DNA of 26,116 bases from Copromyces sp. CBS 386.78 (taxonomy: Eukaryota > Ascomycota > Sordariomycetes > Sordariales > Sordariaceae): the NCBI GenBank assembly GCA_030685235.1, contig MU839312.1, positions 1 through 26,116 of the forward strand, in the 5' to 3' direction. Positions 1 through 10,961 of the stretch are shown piece by piece. The translations under genes were made by a program, and so were the position numbers. The notes beneath the pieces were generated by a model. That model was not told where the DNA came from. It ran no database searches and saw nothing but the letters and a program-made list of their open reading frames with translations. The first letter of the stretch is position 1. Every line of letters begins with the position of its first letter.

Positions 1-94
<94 letters not shown>
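1..94. repeat. (TAA)n microsatellite
   Basis: About 31 uninterrupted TAA units open the window, then decay into a short AT-rich run (95-126). The tract lies just outside the short element at 127-289. The homologous element at the other end is also followed outward by an AT microsatellite, so this tract may be that element's tail rather than independent sequence. It may also mark where an assembly stopped. Confidence 0.97.
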
Positions 95-95
<1 letters not shown>

Positions 96-126
96 TATAA
101 ATAAAAGATAGAAAAGTTATAAGTTT

Positions 127-161
127 CTTACTAAAGGCTGCGTAACGCTGCCTTTAGTAAG
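127..161. other. Near-perfect 35-nt palindrome (hairpin)
   Basis: CTTACTAAAGGC (127-138) pairs with GCCTTTAGTAAG (150-161). The intervening 11 bases contain GCGT-A-ACGC, so the whole segment folds with a single T:T mismatch. The reverse strand near 25769-25793 carries a related hairpin, with AGTAAGG beside the stem in both cases. This suggests a structural part of a short repeated element rather than a terminator; no gene lies next to it. Confidence 0.75.
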
Positions 162-219
162 GGAATACCTCAGTACCGTTCTACCAAAGGCCATTTTAAT
201 TGTAAAAAATTTAATAAAT

Positions 220-289
220 AAGTATCTTAGAAGATAGGCGTTTCACTGCCTCCCTCGGGCATATCCAGCTCCGCCCAAGGGAAGACTAT
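220..289. repeat. Left copy of 70-bp inverted repeat
   Basis: This GC-richer segment matches the reverse complement of 25661-25730 at 67 of 70 positions, and its last 49 bases are identical. It keeps CpA and TpG, unlike the LINE sequence that starts immediately to its right. It contains a stem-loop: GCCTCCCTCGGGC faces GCCCAAGGGA, so CCCTCGGGC pairs with GCCCAAGGG allowing one G:T pair. The family is unknown to me. With the hairpin at 127-161 it forms one copy of a short element whose other copy faces the opposite way at the far end. Confidence 0.85.
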
Positions 290-1506
290 TTTAGTAATTA
301 ATTGGCTATAAATGAAAGAACAATTCCAAATTCATTTAGACGATAAAACCCGAATTAAGAGAATCCTTTTATAAGTATTATAATTTAGTATATTAAATAA
401 GTACTATTTAATAATTAAATTAGAGGGAGAGTAGTGTAATAAATTTATATAATATTTTTAAATATAGTTAATTATAATATTAAAATAAGAGAATACGGAG
501 GGGATAGGAAGAAGAGGAATTAAATTACGCTAATTATGATAGTTATTTAATTGCGAATATAATACGCCGAAGTATTTAATTAATATTTACTTGTAGGCGA
601 AGAATTTGTAAAATATCCAAAATATTTACTTTTAATTCTTAATAACCTTGCGACGCTACTTTACCTAATCCTCATTACCTACAAAGGGACCGATAAAGCT
701 ATCTACTATTATAGGGGTACTAGTACTAATACTTCTACTACTAATTCTAAGGATAAGAATAATAGAATTTTTGAATAAAAATATTTTATAATATCCTTTA
801 ATATAATAGTTATTAACTTTTATATTCTAATAGCGTAAGAGGGTATTAAAATCAATCGTAAAACTGTCTATAGTTAAATGCTTACGTATAGTAAAGAAAA
901 AATCGGTAATAATATGATAAAGGTAACGAAAAATAAGGGTATAATTGCCCTTAACGTAAGATAAAGTAATAGCTATAGCCTATATAATATTATACCTATT
1001 GTAAAAATCTAAAAAAATATCTAATATATACTTCGTATTAATAATTCTATAAATAGTGCTCTATTTAATAATATTTCGAAGAACGTTAAAAAATGAAACG
1101 AAATAAAATTGTAAGAAGAAATTTATTTTTAATATTAATGTAATAAATATTATCCGTGAGGATTTTATAGTATATAGAGAAGTTAAAGTTCGGAGTACTA
1201 TAAATAAAATGGGCGAACTTTAAAGTATAATAAAAGTAAAGCGTATTACGGATAGTATTAAACATTTAATTAATATAAAGAAAGGGAAGTAAACGTAAAG
1301 ATAAGGAAAATTTACCAGCCGGTAAGAAGGTTAAAGGAGAGGTTAAAAGCTAATACCCGGGCAAAAGATTAAAATTTGAACGTAAAGGACGAAGGGCGCG
1401 CAAGGGATGAGGGGAATTTAGGGGAGGAGGAGTCTATTATTTTAATAAAGTTAGTAATACGCTTGATAATATTATAATCGGTATAAATAACGAGGCTAAA
1501 ACGGTT

Positions 1507-2378
1507 CTTACCTAACAATATAAGGGTTCCAATTACTATAGTATAATAGTTATACAACGGTATAGAGATCTACTACCATTGCAGATTTGGATAGGGTAGT
1601 ACAACGGTTTAATGAGTTGCAACTGTGTTGCAACCGTTCTGCAACCGTTGCAACATCTACAACCATAGGATTTTTGCACATATAACGTAATTGCCAAAAA
1701 AATTCTTTTACAAGGGGAAATCGCGACGGTTACAAAGGGAAATCGCGAATCTAGGCTAATATTCCTTTTTTTTTTTTTTTTTTTTTTTTTTGAAAAGAAC
1801 AAAAGTTTTTATTACAGCGAGGAATCGAACAAGAGTCTGAAGATAAAGAACTACTTTATTAACCATTTGGCCACTGGGCCAAATTTCTTAAAGAAAGGGC
1901 TGGTTTTTCTTACTTATAAAGGGGAAGTTAATTTTTTTTCTTTTTTTTTTTCTAAAGACCCGTTCGGTAAAAATTCTTTAAACTAAGATTTCTCGGTAAA
2001 TAGAAGGCGCACGGACCTCTAGCCGTATATAAAATAACCGCTAAAAAATAGCGCTCATTTTAGTACCCTTTTTATTTGTAGGGTTAGGGTTAAATGTGAA
2101 GAAAAAAACTTAGTCGTTTTCGTAAGAAATAACCCTCGTAACTTCCCTTTATCAATTTTCTTTAAAGAATTTTCTGGGAAGGTGGGTCTAATTACGTTAT
2201 ATATATAAAAATCCTATAGTTGTAAATATTATAACGGTTGTAGTACGGTTGTAGATATTACAACGGTTGCAGTACGGTTGTAGCATAGTTGCAAAAAATT
2301 TTTACCGTTGTACTACCGCTGCAGATGTTAGAAACCGTTGTACAACTATAAAAGCATCCTTATATACCCCTAGCTAAG
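1507..2378. mobile_element. Non-autonomous TIR (MITE-like) element, copy 1
   Basis: The 872-bp element interrupts LINE A. Removing it, with one copy of the flanking TT (1505-1506 and 2379-2380), restores the LINE sequence seen uninterrupted in copy E near 15530. Its ends are inverted: CTTACCTA at the left and, read on the other strand, CTTAGCTA at the right. Inside each end lies roughly 190 bp of imperfect inverted subterminal repeat rich in GTTGCAAC and CGGTTG(C/T)A motifs. No transposase frame is visible. The middle holds a tRNA-like module and two poly(A) tracts on the minus strand, and a two-unit TTAGGG motif at 2079-2092. A second copy lies at 13383-14281. Confidence 0.8.
1766..1880 (-). 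ncRNA. tRNA-derived (SINE-like) module in TIR element copy 1
   Basis: On the minus strand there is a Pol III A-box-like sequence TGGCCAAATGG (1863-1873), a hairpin with ATAAAG/CTTTAT arms like an anticodon arm, and a canonical B box GTTCGATTCC (1821-1830). These are followed by a 26-A tract (1766-1791, seen as T on the plus strand). The box order and roughly 30-nt spacing fit a tRNA-derived promoter. The acceptor arm and most of the T stem do not pair, so it is a tRNA relic or SINE head rather than a working tRNA gene. A second poly(A) tract lies upstream on the same strand (1932-1951). Confidence 0.6.
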
Positions 2379-2786
2379 TTAGGGGTACGACTAAATAGGC
2401 GGTTAAGGGTATAACTAGTAAGGGAGGACGCTATTTTAAGAGTTAGTAGCGTAAAGAGGAAGGGGAAAAGTTCAAAAGGTAACGTTAAAAATTTAAATAG
2501 AAGGAAAGAAAAGGCTTTTATAATTATATAAACCTTAATAGAATTATAAGAATTAAAGGGATAATAACGAGGCGGGAATAATGGTAAATGATAAGAAAAG
2601 GACGGTTGCTTAAGGCAAGTTAAAAAGAAGGAACGGTATATAGGAATAATATTTCGATTATTCTAATATTAAATAGAATATAGTAAATAGGAAGTGGTTT
2701 ATTTATTAAGGCGGTACCGCTATAAATAAAATCGAAATAGAGTAGGCGCGATTTATTCGCGACTAAAAGGAACTAGTAGTTTTCAT

Positions 2787-2810
2787 CCGACGGCGCTTAT
2801 CGCCGTACGG
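2787..2810 (+). other. Conserved LINE 3' hairpin (copy A)
   Basis: CCG-ACGGCG pairs with CGCCGT-A-CGG around a CTTAT loop, with one bulged base in the right arm. The same 24 bases occur unchanged in copies C, B and D at the same distance from the tail. LINE reverse transcriptases often recognise a 3'-end RNA structure, which is the likely role here. Confidence 0.7.
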
Positions 2811-2901
2811 TTTTTCCTTTAGAGAACCAAGAGAAATACCCTATACCAATAAGGCGCTATAGATAAATAGCATAGGGAATAAGACTATTATTATTATTAT
2901 T

Positions 2902-4153
2902 GTTTTTAAAGAAATAATATCCTCTTAACCCGCTATTAGATTAGAAGGAAGCTTTTTATAAAATAATTAATAATTTAATTAAAAATATTCTATTAGAATA
3001 TTAGGAAATTGTATAAAAGAGGGAAAATATTATTCGAATAGGAGGAGATTTACGACGTTATAGTAATTTAAGAGCCGGGTAGGAATTTGAATAGGGATAT
3101 TTATTAGTTGAGGGGCGGTAAATATTATAGTATCGATTATTTAGAAAAAGATAGGGCGGTAATTTATATAAATAAGAAATAGAATTTAAAGGATTTAAAT
3201 TTCCGGGTTGGGAAGGATTAGGCTATAGTAATATTAAAGAATTTCTAAGGATTAATAATTGTTTATTCTATTTATTCCTTTATTTTCTTCTAAGGTACGT
3301 TAGAATATTAATAGGGGTTTCCCTTTTTCGAACTGTTTAAAGAGAAACTTCCGGCCGGCTAATATATAATTATAGGAAACTATAATTTTTATTACCCTAA
3401 TTAGTATTTAAAGAATAGGATTAATTTAGATATTATAAGATTATTTATATAGGTACGGTATTAGAAATTTAGTTTCGTTACCCTTTGTAGGGAATTAACG
3501 AAGTTTAGAAATATAATAAAAGGAGAGAAGGATAGGATAATTAATTATATATAAATTTAATAGGGTATTGAAGTTAAATATTAAGGAGTACAATAGTACG
3601 GGCAAATAGGTTTAAATTATTACCTTTAAGAAGTTTGGGTTTAAGTAGGAAAATAAAATAGGAAAGTAGAAGTAGAGGAAAACTTTAGTTAAAGTTTAAT
3701 AAATATAGAAAAGGTGTAGGAGGTAGTAGAAAAATGGATATTAATTTTAAAGGGGATCGAAATAGTAAAAGAGTTCGAATTAGGATTTAATAAGTTCGAC
3801 GGTGAATTTATTACTATTGTAGAAGAATTCGTCCTATACCGAAAGAAAGGTTGAGGAAAGTAGGCGGACTAGTGGAATTTAAAGTATAAAATAGTAATAA
3901 AAGAAGTATAGTAAAAGTAGTAGGTATAGTTTAAGAATTAGACGCTTTTAAATTAGAGAGAATTTATAGAAGTAGTAATAAAAAAGAAGAAATTTATTAT
4001 AAAAATTTAGAGAGCGAGGTAGTGTAATTATATTATAAGTATATTAAAAGACCCGAGTAAACTTTAATTATTAGAGAAATAGGTTAGGATATAAAATTAT
4101 TATTAGTAAATTAGCTAAATTATTATCTTTTAAATTAAATAAACGGGCGAATA
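2902..4153 (+). pseudogene. LINE copy B, 5' portion: ORF2 endonuclease and linker region, dead
   Basis: B begins abruptly in A's (TAT)n tail and is homologous to copy C from about 5850, so it is 5'-truncated at the start of ORF2. A degraded endonuclease signature reads R-Y-P-L-stop-G at 3476-3493, as expected if an R-H-P-L-W-G motif lost its His (CAC to TAC) and Trp (TGG to TAG) to RIP. Around 3830-4090 the frame has the basic, Arg/Lys-rich linker that precedes the reverse transcriptase in Tad-like elements. The copy stops at 4153, where LINE C is inserted, and continues at 10949. Stops are frequent and no open frame survives. Confidence 0.75.
4141..4153 (+). repeat. Target-site duplication of LINE C (left)
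   Basis: AAACGGGCGAATA here is repeated exactly at 10949-10961, on either side of LINE C. Joining the two flanks restores copy B colinear with C's own sequence near 7085-7110. Thirteen bases is a normal LINE duplication length. Confidence 0.9.
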
Positions 4154-4199
4154 GGACCGAATTAAAAAACGACACCGAAACCGGAAACGCCGATTTCTG

Positions 4200-5830
4200 G
4201 TTAGGAAGTGCTCCAAAACGAAAACTAACAACGGCAATCGATTTAGGAGGGTTATTTACCCCCTCCGCGATATCCTACGACGACCGCAGCGATAGCGTTA
4301 AGCCGTCGCTGCCGATAACGATTGATAGAAGTGCGAGTAAGCTCGAAAATAGCGTTTACAACCCCCTCGGAAGTATTTTAAAATATAACGACCCCGACGC
4401 CGTATTTACTACAAAAATTTCGGAGAAGACAAAGGAAGACAATAAAATTATAAAAAAATTTATTATTATAGCGAATAAAACTACGGACTACGCCGCCGTA
4501 TCGACTAACGACCGTTACTAAATTCGAAAATTCCTTTTCGAATTTACGAAAATTTCTACGAAGAAAAATAGGTTTAAAATATTTAAGGCAAATAAAACCG
4601 CTGAAATTTAATTTATTATTAGGAAGGATATCAATAATTTAAAGAAATTTATTTCGAAGGAAATAAAGAAAGACGTTTAAAAAGCGCCGAAGAAATAGGT
4701 TAATATTATCCGGAAGTCGTTAAATAAAATTAATACTATTTTTTACTACCTACTTACTATTACTATTAAAAAGTTTATCCCTTCTAATTATAAATATTAA
4801 TTTACTATTAAAGGGGTTTAAATTGCTATTAAATTTACTACGTATTCGAATAATAATATAAAGTAGGCCGTCGAAGGCGCTTTAAAGGAGAGCCTATATA
4901 AAATAATCTATATAATTATTAAAATAATAACGAATAGAAATTATATAATTATTTTCGACGAATTAATTAAAGATTAATATTAGAAGTATTAAATTTAAAT
5001 TAAAACGGTCTTTAGAAAAGAAGCCGTCGTATCCTTAAATATTATAGCCGTTTTAATTAAGGGAGTTCCGTAAATTAATATCGACGCAAAATAATCCGAA
5101 TTAATTATATAAAAAATAAGGGCGAAGAATAAGGAAGCGGAAATTATTTAGGCTAAACTTTAAAAGAAATACGAAGGGGAGGAGAGAAGAATATTCCTAA
5201 TAGAAATTACAACTACGAAGGCTACGATTTTCCTCTAAAAGAATTTTTTCTTCTAGGACGGCGGTATATATATATACGAATTATTCTAAATTATAACCTC
5301 CGCCTAATAGTACTTTAAATATTAATATTTTAAATATATAGCGAGATTTTATTATTAGGAAGACGCTTATAATTATTATAGTAAAATTAAATACGAAGGG
5401 CCGTATATAGAAAAAGAGAATTACCCTTCGAATAAAAATAATTCTTTAATTTTTTATAAATTATATAAGAAGTCGGGGTATTTCACCTTCGATAAAAAGA
5501 AATATTTATTCGTAAAAGTAATTTGCGCGAAAGTATTTATTAATTACGCCGAAAGGCTTCGCAATTTTATTATTCGTAAAAGACCGGTTAAACCGGTATT
5601 AAAACTGATAATAAAGCCGGAGGAAAACGTTATAATCCCTAATACCCCCCCTAATTCCTATTTAATTACGACTTTAGAGAGATTATTTATAAGAAGAAGA
5701 AAAAAAGGCCGCTTTAAAAAAATTAGAAGCGGCTTTCGGCCGAAATTTATAAATATAAGCCCAATAAACGTTTATACCCATTCTTAAAATATAAATAACT
5801 ATACCCGTACTAGCTTTATTACTATTATAC
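4200..5830 (+). pseudogene. LINE C ORF1 (Gag-like RNA-binding protein) remnant
   Basis: In LINEs of this group ORF1 encodes a nucleic-acid chaperone that packages element RNA. Here the frame must be read through stops. Its clearest trace is at 5311-5352, where codons spaced as C-x2-C-x4-H-x4-C all read Tyr (TAC/TAT), exactly what RIP makes of Cys TGY and His CAY codons. A second Tyr-rich cluster follows to about 5415 and may be another knuckle. The first 270 bases keep more CpA/TpG and are closely matched by copy F. The start codon and exact ends cannot be fixed. Confidence 0.65.
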
Positions 5831-5849
5831 TTTTAACTACTACTATTAC

Positions 5850-8800
5850 TTTTAAAAAAATAATACCCCCTTAGCCCGCTATTAAATTAAAAAGAAATTT
5901 TTTATAAGGTAATTAATAATCTAATTGAAAATATTCTATTAAAATATAGGGAAATCGTACGAAAGAAGGAAATCGTTATTCGAATAAGAGGAAACTTATA
6001 ATATTATAGTAATTTAAAAGCCGGGTAGGAATTTAAATAGGGATATTTACCGGCCGAAGGGCGGTAGATATTATAATATCGATTATTTAGAGAAGGGTAG
6101 AATAGTAATTTATATAAATAAAAAGTAGAATTTAAAAGACTTAAATTTCCGGATTAGGAAGGATTAGGCCGCAATAATATTAAAGAATTTATAGGAATTA
6201 ATAACCGTTTACTCTATTTACTCCCTTATTTTCTTCTAAAGTACATTAGAATATTAGTAAAGGTTTTCCTTCTTCGAATTCTTCGAAGAGAAACCCCTAG
6301 CCGGCTAATATATAACTATAGGGGACTATAACCTTTATTACTCTAATTAGGATTTAGAGAATAGGATTAGCCCGGGCACTATAAAATTATTTACGTAAGT
6401 ATAGTAATAGAAATTTAATTTCGTTACCCCCTGCGGGGAATTAACGAAATTTAGAAATACAATTAAAAGAAAGAAAAATAAAATAATTAATTATATATAA
6501 ATTTTATAAGGTATCGAAGCCGAATATTAGGTAATATAATAGTACGGGTAAACGGGCTCGGACTACTACCCTTAGGAAATTTAAATTTAAATAAAAAAAA
6601 GAAATAGAAAAGCGGAAGTAGAGGAAAGGTTTAATTAGAGTCTAATAAACGCGGAAAAGGTACGGGAAGCGGCGGAAAAAAAAATATCGATCTTAAAAGG
6701 GATTGAAACGGTAAAAGAGTTCGAATTAAAATTTAATAAATTTAATAGCGAATTTATTAGTATTATAAAAGAATTTATCCTATACCGAAAGAAAGGTCGG
6801 GGAAAATAAGTAAATTAATAGAATTTAAAATATAAAATAGTAACGAAGGAGGTATAACGGAAATAGTAAGTTTAATTTAGGAATTGGACGCCTTCAAATT
6901 AAAAAGAATTTATAAAGGTAGCGATAAAAAAGAAGAAATTTATTACGAAAATTCAAAGAACGAAATAGTATAATTATATTATAAATATATTAAAAGACCC
7001 GAATAAACTTTAATTATTAGAGAAGTAGGCTAAAATATAAAGTTATTACCTAATAAATTTATTAAAATAATTACCCTTCAAATAAAACGAATAAGCAAAC
7101 GAAATCGAAGATTATAGTAGTAAAATAAATATTTTTACCGACCGTTTCTTCCTAAAAGTAGAAGTCCCAATAAGGTATTTACTAAATTAAATTTAATTAT
7201 TAAACGGCAATACCCTAGTATTTATTAATAATCTAATTATTAAGGAAAGTATTTGGGAAATCCTTTCGAAAATAGTGCTTAATAAAATATTAGGTATCGA
7301 TTAATTTTCAAATAAAATTTTAAAGATATACGGAAAACCGTTTAAATAAGCGATAATAGTTTTCGCCGTAGCGAGCCTCCGGTTCGGATATTTCCTCTAA
7401 TAATTTAAAAATATAAAAGTAATTATTTTTAAAAAATTTAGAAAAAGCGCTAAATAATAAAAATTAGCCGGAGTATAGCGGTTAATATTATTTTTAAATA
7501 ACGTTAGAAAAATCTTTAAAACCTTTGTAATTAAGAAGTTAATATAAATAGCGGAAGAGTATAATCTCCTTTCAGAAAGTTAAATAGGTAATTGGGTAGG
7601 CCGTTTAACCGAATTTACCGTCCGAATAATTATTAATATAATTTATATAATATAAAAATTTAAAACCGTAATGTTTTTTATATTCTTCGATTTAAAGGGC
7701 GTATTTAATAGAATTAATTATAAGTAACTCTTATATACGTTATAGGAAATATAATTCCCGAAATAGATCTTCTAATAGGTTAATAATTTTATTATTAGAA
7801 GAAAAGGTTCTCTTTTCTTCGACGACGAAACTTCTTAATTTTATAATATTATAATAAATGTACTATAAGGCTCCCTCCTTTTACTAATCCTTTTTATTCT
7901 CTTTATTACTTTATTATATTATAAATTAATTATTATTTAAAACGCGATTATTATTAGCTTTATTAATAATATTAATATTATTATAATAGTTAAAATTATT
8001 GAGGAAAATTATCGGACGTTCTAAATAATATAAAATATTTATTCGGGTTAAGTAATTAAAAGAGGGATAGAATTCGAAGTAAATAAAACGGAATTTATAT
8101 ATTTTATATAAATAAGGGAATTAAGAACGGAAATTTTCTAAATTGGAGCAATTATATTTAAATTAATGGAATCGATTAAATTCTTTAAGGTTTAATTAAA
8201 TTAGAAATTTAATTACTGAATATATATAGAAGTAATAAAAAAGAAAATAATCATATAAATAAATATACTAATATAATTAGTAGCGAAGATTTAAAATTAT
8301 TCTTTTATACGAACGAGGGAGATTTATATTAAATATATTCGGAATATAATTATATATAGAATATTAATTTTCTACTAACCGACTAAAATTTATAGTAAAT
8401 TACGAAGGATAGCGATTAAATTAGCTAAATACTAAACTAAATATTTGAAAATTATTATTAGGGCGTATAAAATTACGCTAATAAAGAATTTAAAAACGGA
8501 AACTTTTTATCCGCTATTCGATTTCTATTTTAATAAATGGGTTAGGGCCTTCGAAGAAAGGTTCGCCCGTATAAATTAAATAAGGTTCGTCCGAAGGACT
8601 ATAATTTAGGTAATTAGCCGTATTTAAGTAAGGAGAGTAAAAGGTCGGCTACTTACTAATAGATTAGAAAGTAGTATTATTAAAATTAAATAGGTTAAAG
8701 AATAAATATTAATAGAGAAATTTTTAACAATTATAATAAGTCCGCCCCCGGTAACGGGGGTATAACCGCCCCTATTATAAATATTAGAGTTAATTACTAT

Positions 8801-9200
8801 AAATTATAAAGGTTAATTAGAAGAAATAATAATAAGAAAGTAAGTATTATACTATAATTACTAATTAGCGGCGGCGGTAATTAAATTAGGCCGATAATAT
8901 AAATTTATTATCGCTAACTTTAATCCGAAATTTAATAATAATATTATAAAATAATATATAATCGGTATAAAACGAAAAAAAAAAGAAGTTTAATAATCGG
9001 AAGATAATAACGAATAATATTTATTATTTAAAACGAAGAATTCCCTTTTTACCTAAGTAAGGACGGAAATTATAAATTTCCAGTCCTTCCTCTTCCGGAA
9101 GAAAATTCCGGATATTATAATATTAATTTATTTTTATAGTACGGGTAAAGAAATTTTTATATATATTATCCTAAATTGTCTACGGATAGCCGACTATTAG
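5850..9200 (+). pseudogene. LINE C ORF2 (endonuclease + reverse transcriptase) remnant
   Basis: ORF2 would nick the target and reverse-transcribe element RNA at the break. Visible traces: an endonuclease-like R-Y-P-L-R-G at 6422-6439; a basic linker near 6790-7060; RT motif A as F-D-L-K-G-V-F-N at 7686-7709; and the catalytic box, which reads F-I-N-N at 7959-7970 instead of the F-A-D-D still present in copy B. A thumb/connection region follows to about 8650. The stretch 8650-9200 is probably the ORF2 C terminus; I could not recognise an RNase H domain in it. Stops are dense and there is more damage here than in B. Confidence 0.7.
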
Positions 9201-10836
9201 ATAATAATAGCCGATTAATTATAAACGAAAGAAGAATTCTAAATTTATTTAGATGATAGAACCCGAATTAAAAGAATCCTTTCGTAAGTATTATAATTTA
9301 GTAGATTGAATAAATACCGTTTAATAATCGAATTAGAAGGAGAATAGTATAATAAATTTGCGCGGTATTCGTAAATATATTCGATTATAATATTAGAATA
9401 AAAAAATATAGGAAAAATAGGAGGAGGAGGAATTAGATTGCGCTAATTATAGTAATTACTTAATTATAAAGGTAATACTAAAATAATTAATTAATATTTT
9501 TTGTAGGCGAAGAGTTTACGGAATATATTAAATATTAATTTTTAATTCCTAATAATTTTATAACGTTATTAAATTTAACCTTCGTTAGTTGGAAGGGGAT
9601 TAATAAGGTTGTTAATTATTATTAGGGAATTAATATTAATATTTCTTCCGCTAAAACCGAAAATGGGAACGGTAGGACGATCGGCTAAAAATATTTCGTA
9701 ATATCCCTTATACTAATAATTTTCGACCTTTATATTCCAATAATAAGGAAGGATATTAAGGTTATACGGAAGGCCGTCTATAATTAAACGCTTACGTACG
9801 TTTTTAAAAAAGTCGATATAAATATTACGGAAATAACGAATTAAAGGACCAATATTATTTTAGGAGCGGGATAAAATAATAATTGTAGTCTAAATAATAT
9901 TATATTTATTATAATAACTTAACGGAATATTTAATATATATTTTATATTAGTAATAGAATAAATAGCGTTCTACTTACTAGCGTTTCGAAGAATATTAGA
10001 AAAGAAAACGAAAAGAAAATTGCGGGAGGAAATTTACTCTTAATATTAATATAATAAATATATTCCGTAAAGAATATACAGAATATGATTATATTAAAGG
10101 ACGGAATATTATAAATATAATTAGTAAATTTTAAGTTATAATAGAAATAAAAAGTATAATAGACGATATTAATTAATATAATTAGCGGAAAGAAAGGGAG
10201 GCAAATGTAAAGATAAAAAGGATTTACCGGCCGGGAAGAAGGTTAAAGGCGGGGTTAAAAGTTAATACCCGGATAAAAGTTTAAAATTCGGGCGCCGGAG
10301 AAGAGGGGAGCGTAGGGGAGCGGGCGAATTTAAAGGACGGGGAATCTATTATATAAACGAAGTCGATATTATACTTAATAATATTATAATTAATATAAAT
10401 TATAAGGCTTAAAGGGTTGGATATATAGTTGGAAGAACGGTTAGGAATATAATTAATAAAAGAGGACGTTATTTTAAAAATTAATTAAATAGGGAAGAAA
10501 GGAAAGTTCGAAAAATAGCGGCGGGGAAGAATTCTTATATAGAGGGAAAGGAGGGGCCTTTACGCTTATATAAATTTTAGTAGAATTATAAGAATTTAAA
10601 GGATAATAACGAAGCGGGAATAAAAGTAAATGATAGGGAAGGGACGATTATTATAGGTAGTTTAGGAGGAAGGAGCGGCGTACGAAAACGGTATTTCGAT
10701 TATTTTAATATTAGATCGAAGGCGGTAGAGAGGAAGTAATTTATTTATTAAGGCGGTAGGTAAATACCGCTACAAATAGAATCGAAATAGAGTAGGCGCA
10801 ATTCATTCGCGACTAAAAGGAGCTGGCGGTTTTTAT
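9200..10836 (+). other. LINE C 3' region, no gene supported
   Basis: This 1.6-kb stretch is shared by copies A, B, D and E, so it is a genuine part of the element. It could be a long 3' UTR or a ruined additional coding segment. A one-base length difference between copies A (about 1092-1130) and B (about 12450-12490) breaks any common frame, which favours non-coding or decayed sequence. Confidence 0.5.
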
Positions 10837-10860
10837 CCGACGGCGCTTATCGCCGTACGG
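10837..10860 (+). other. Conserved LINE 3' hairpin (copy C)
   Basis: The same CCG-ACGGCG / CGCCGT-A-CGG stem with CTTAT loop as in copies A, B and D, about 75 bases before the (TAT)n tail. Confidence 0.7.
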
Positions 10861-10948
10861 TTTCCTCTAGAGAACTAGGAGAAGTACCCTATGCTAATAA
10901 GGCGCTATAGATAAGTAGTATAGGGAATAAGACTATTATTATTATTAT

Positions 10949-10961
10949 AAACGGGCGAATA
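10949..10961 (+). repeat. Target-site duplication of LINE C (right)
   Basis: Exact copy of 4141-4153, directly after C's (TAT)n tail. B resumes here with GTTGAAG, colinear with C near 7105. Confidence 0.9.

Larger units (their letters stand above)
291..2901 (+). mobile_element. LINE copy A, 5'-truncated, heavily RIP-mutated
   Basis: From about position 295 the sequence aligns with copy C from about 9212 onward, and runs to the same 3' hairpin (2787-2810) and GGGAATAAGAC(TAT)n tail (2876-2901). The endonuclease and reverse transcriptase parts are missing, so this is a 5'-truncated or broken insertion, typical of LINEs. A TIR element interrupts it at 1507-2378. CpA is nearly absent. A frame with only RIP-type stops (from TGG, CAA or CAG) can be read at about 587-1280, but it does not hold across the other copies, so I do not annotate a gene. 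Confidence 0.85.
4154..10948 (+). mobile_element. LINE copy C (Tad/jockey-like), apparently full length, dead
   Basis: This 6.8-kb element sits inside LINE B, bounded by a 13-bp target-site duplication. In order it has: a 5' region shared with copy F (4154-4620); ORF1 with a CCHC knuckle; ORF2 with endonuclease-like and reverse transcriptase regions; a 3' region of about 1.7 kb; the conserved hairpin (10837-10860); and a GGGAATAAGAC(TAT)n tail. ORF1 plus an ORF2 of endonuclease then RT fits the Tad1/jockey group of non-LTR elements common in fungi. CpA is almost gone after the first 300 bp. Both frames are full of stops and ligand or catalytic codons are changed, so it cannot make protein. 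Confidence 0.88.

Noticed and set aside
587..1280. Possible third LINE open reading frame
   Set aside because: The frame in copy A is readable only through many stops, and a one-base length difference in copy B breaks it. It is kept as an open question, not a gene.
1369..1557. 62-codon open frame on the minus strand
   Set aside because: It spans the LINE A / TIR element junction, antisense to the LINE, with low-complexity AT-derived residues and no recognisable motif. It is a chance frame in RIP-mutated DNA.
1536..1802. 88-codon open frame on the minus strand with a lysine run
   Set aside because: The lysines come from the poly(A) tract at 1766-1791, and the rest runs through the subterminal repeats of the TIR element. 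It is not preserved as a frame in the second copy.
1815..1880. Functional tRNA gene
   Set aside because: The A box, B box and an anticodon-like arm are present, but the acceptor strands and most of the T stem do not pair, and the sequence sits in a transposon with a poly(A) tail.
8745..8765. GC-rich hairpin around CCCCCGGTAACGGGGG as a terminator
   Set aside because: It lies inside the LINE ORF2 remnant and the corresponding place in copy D (about 23695-23715) has lost the stem. It is not supported as a conserved signal.
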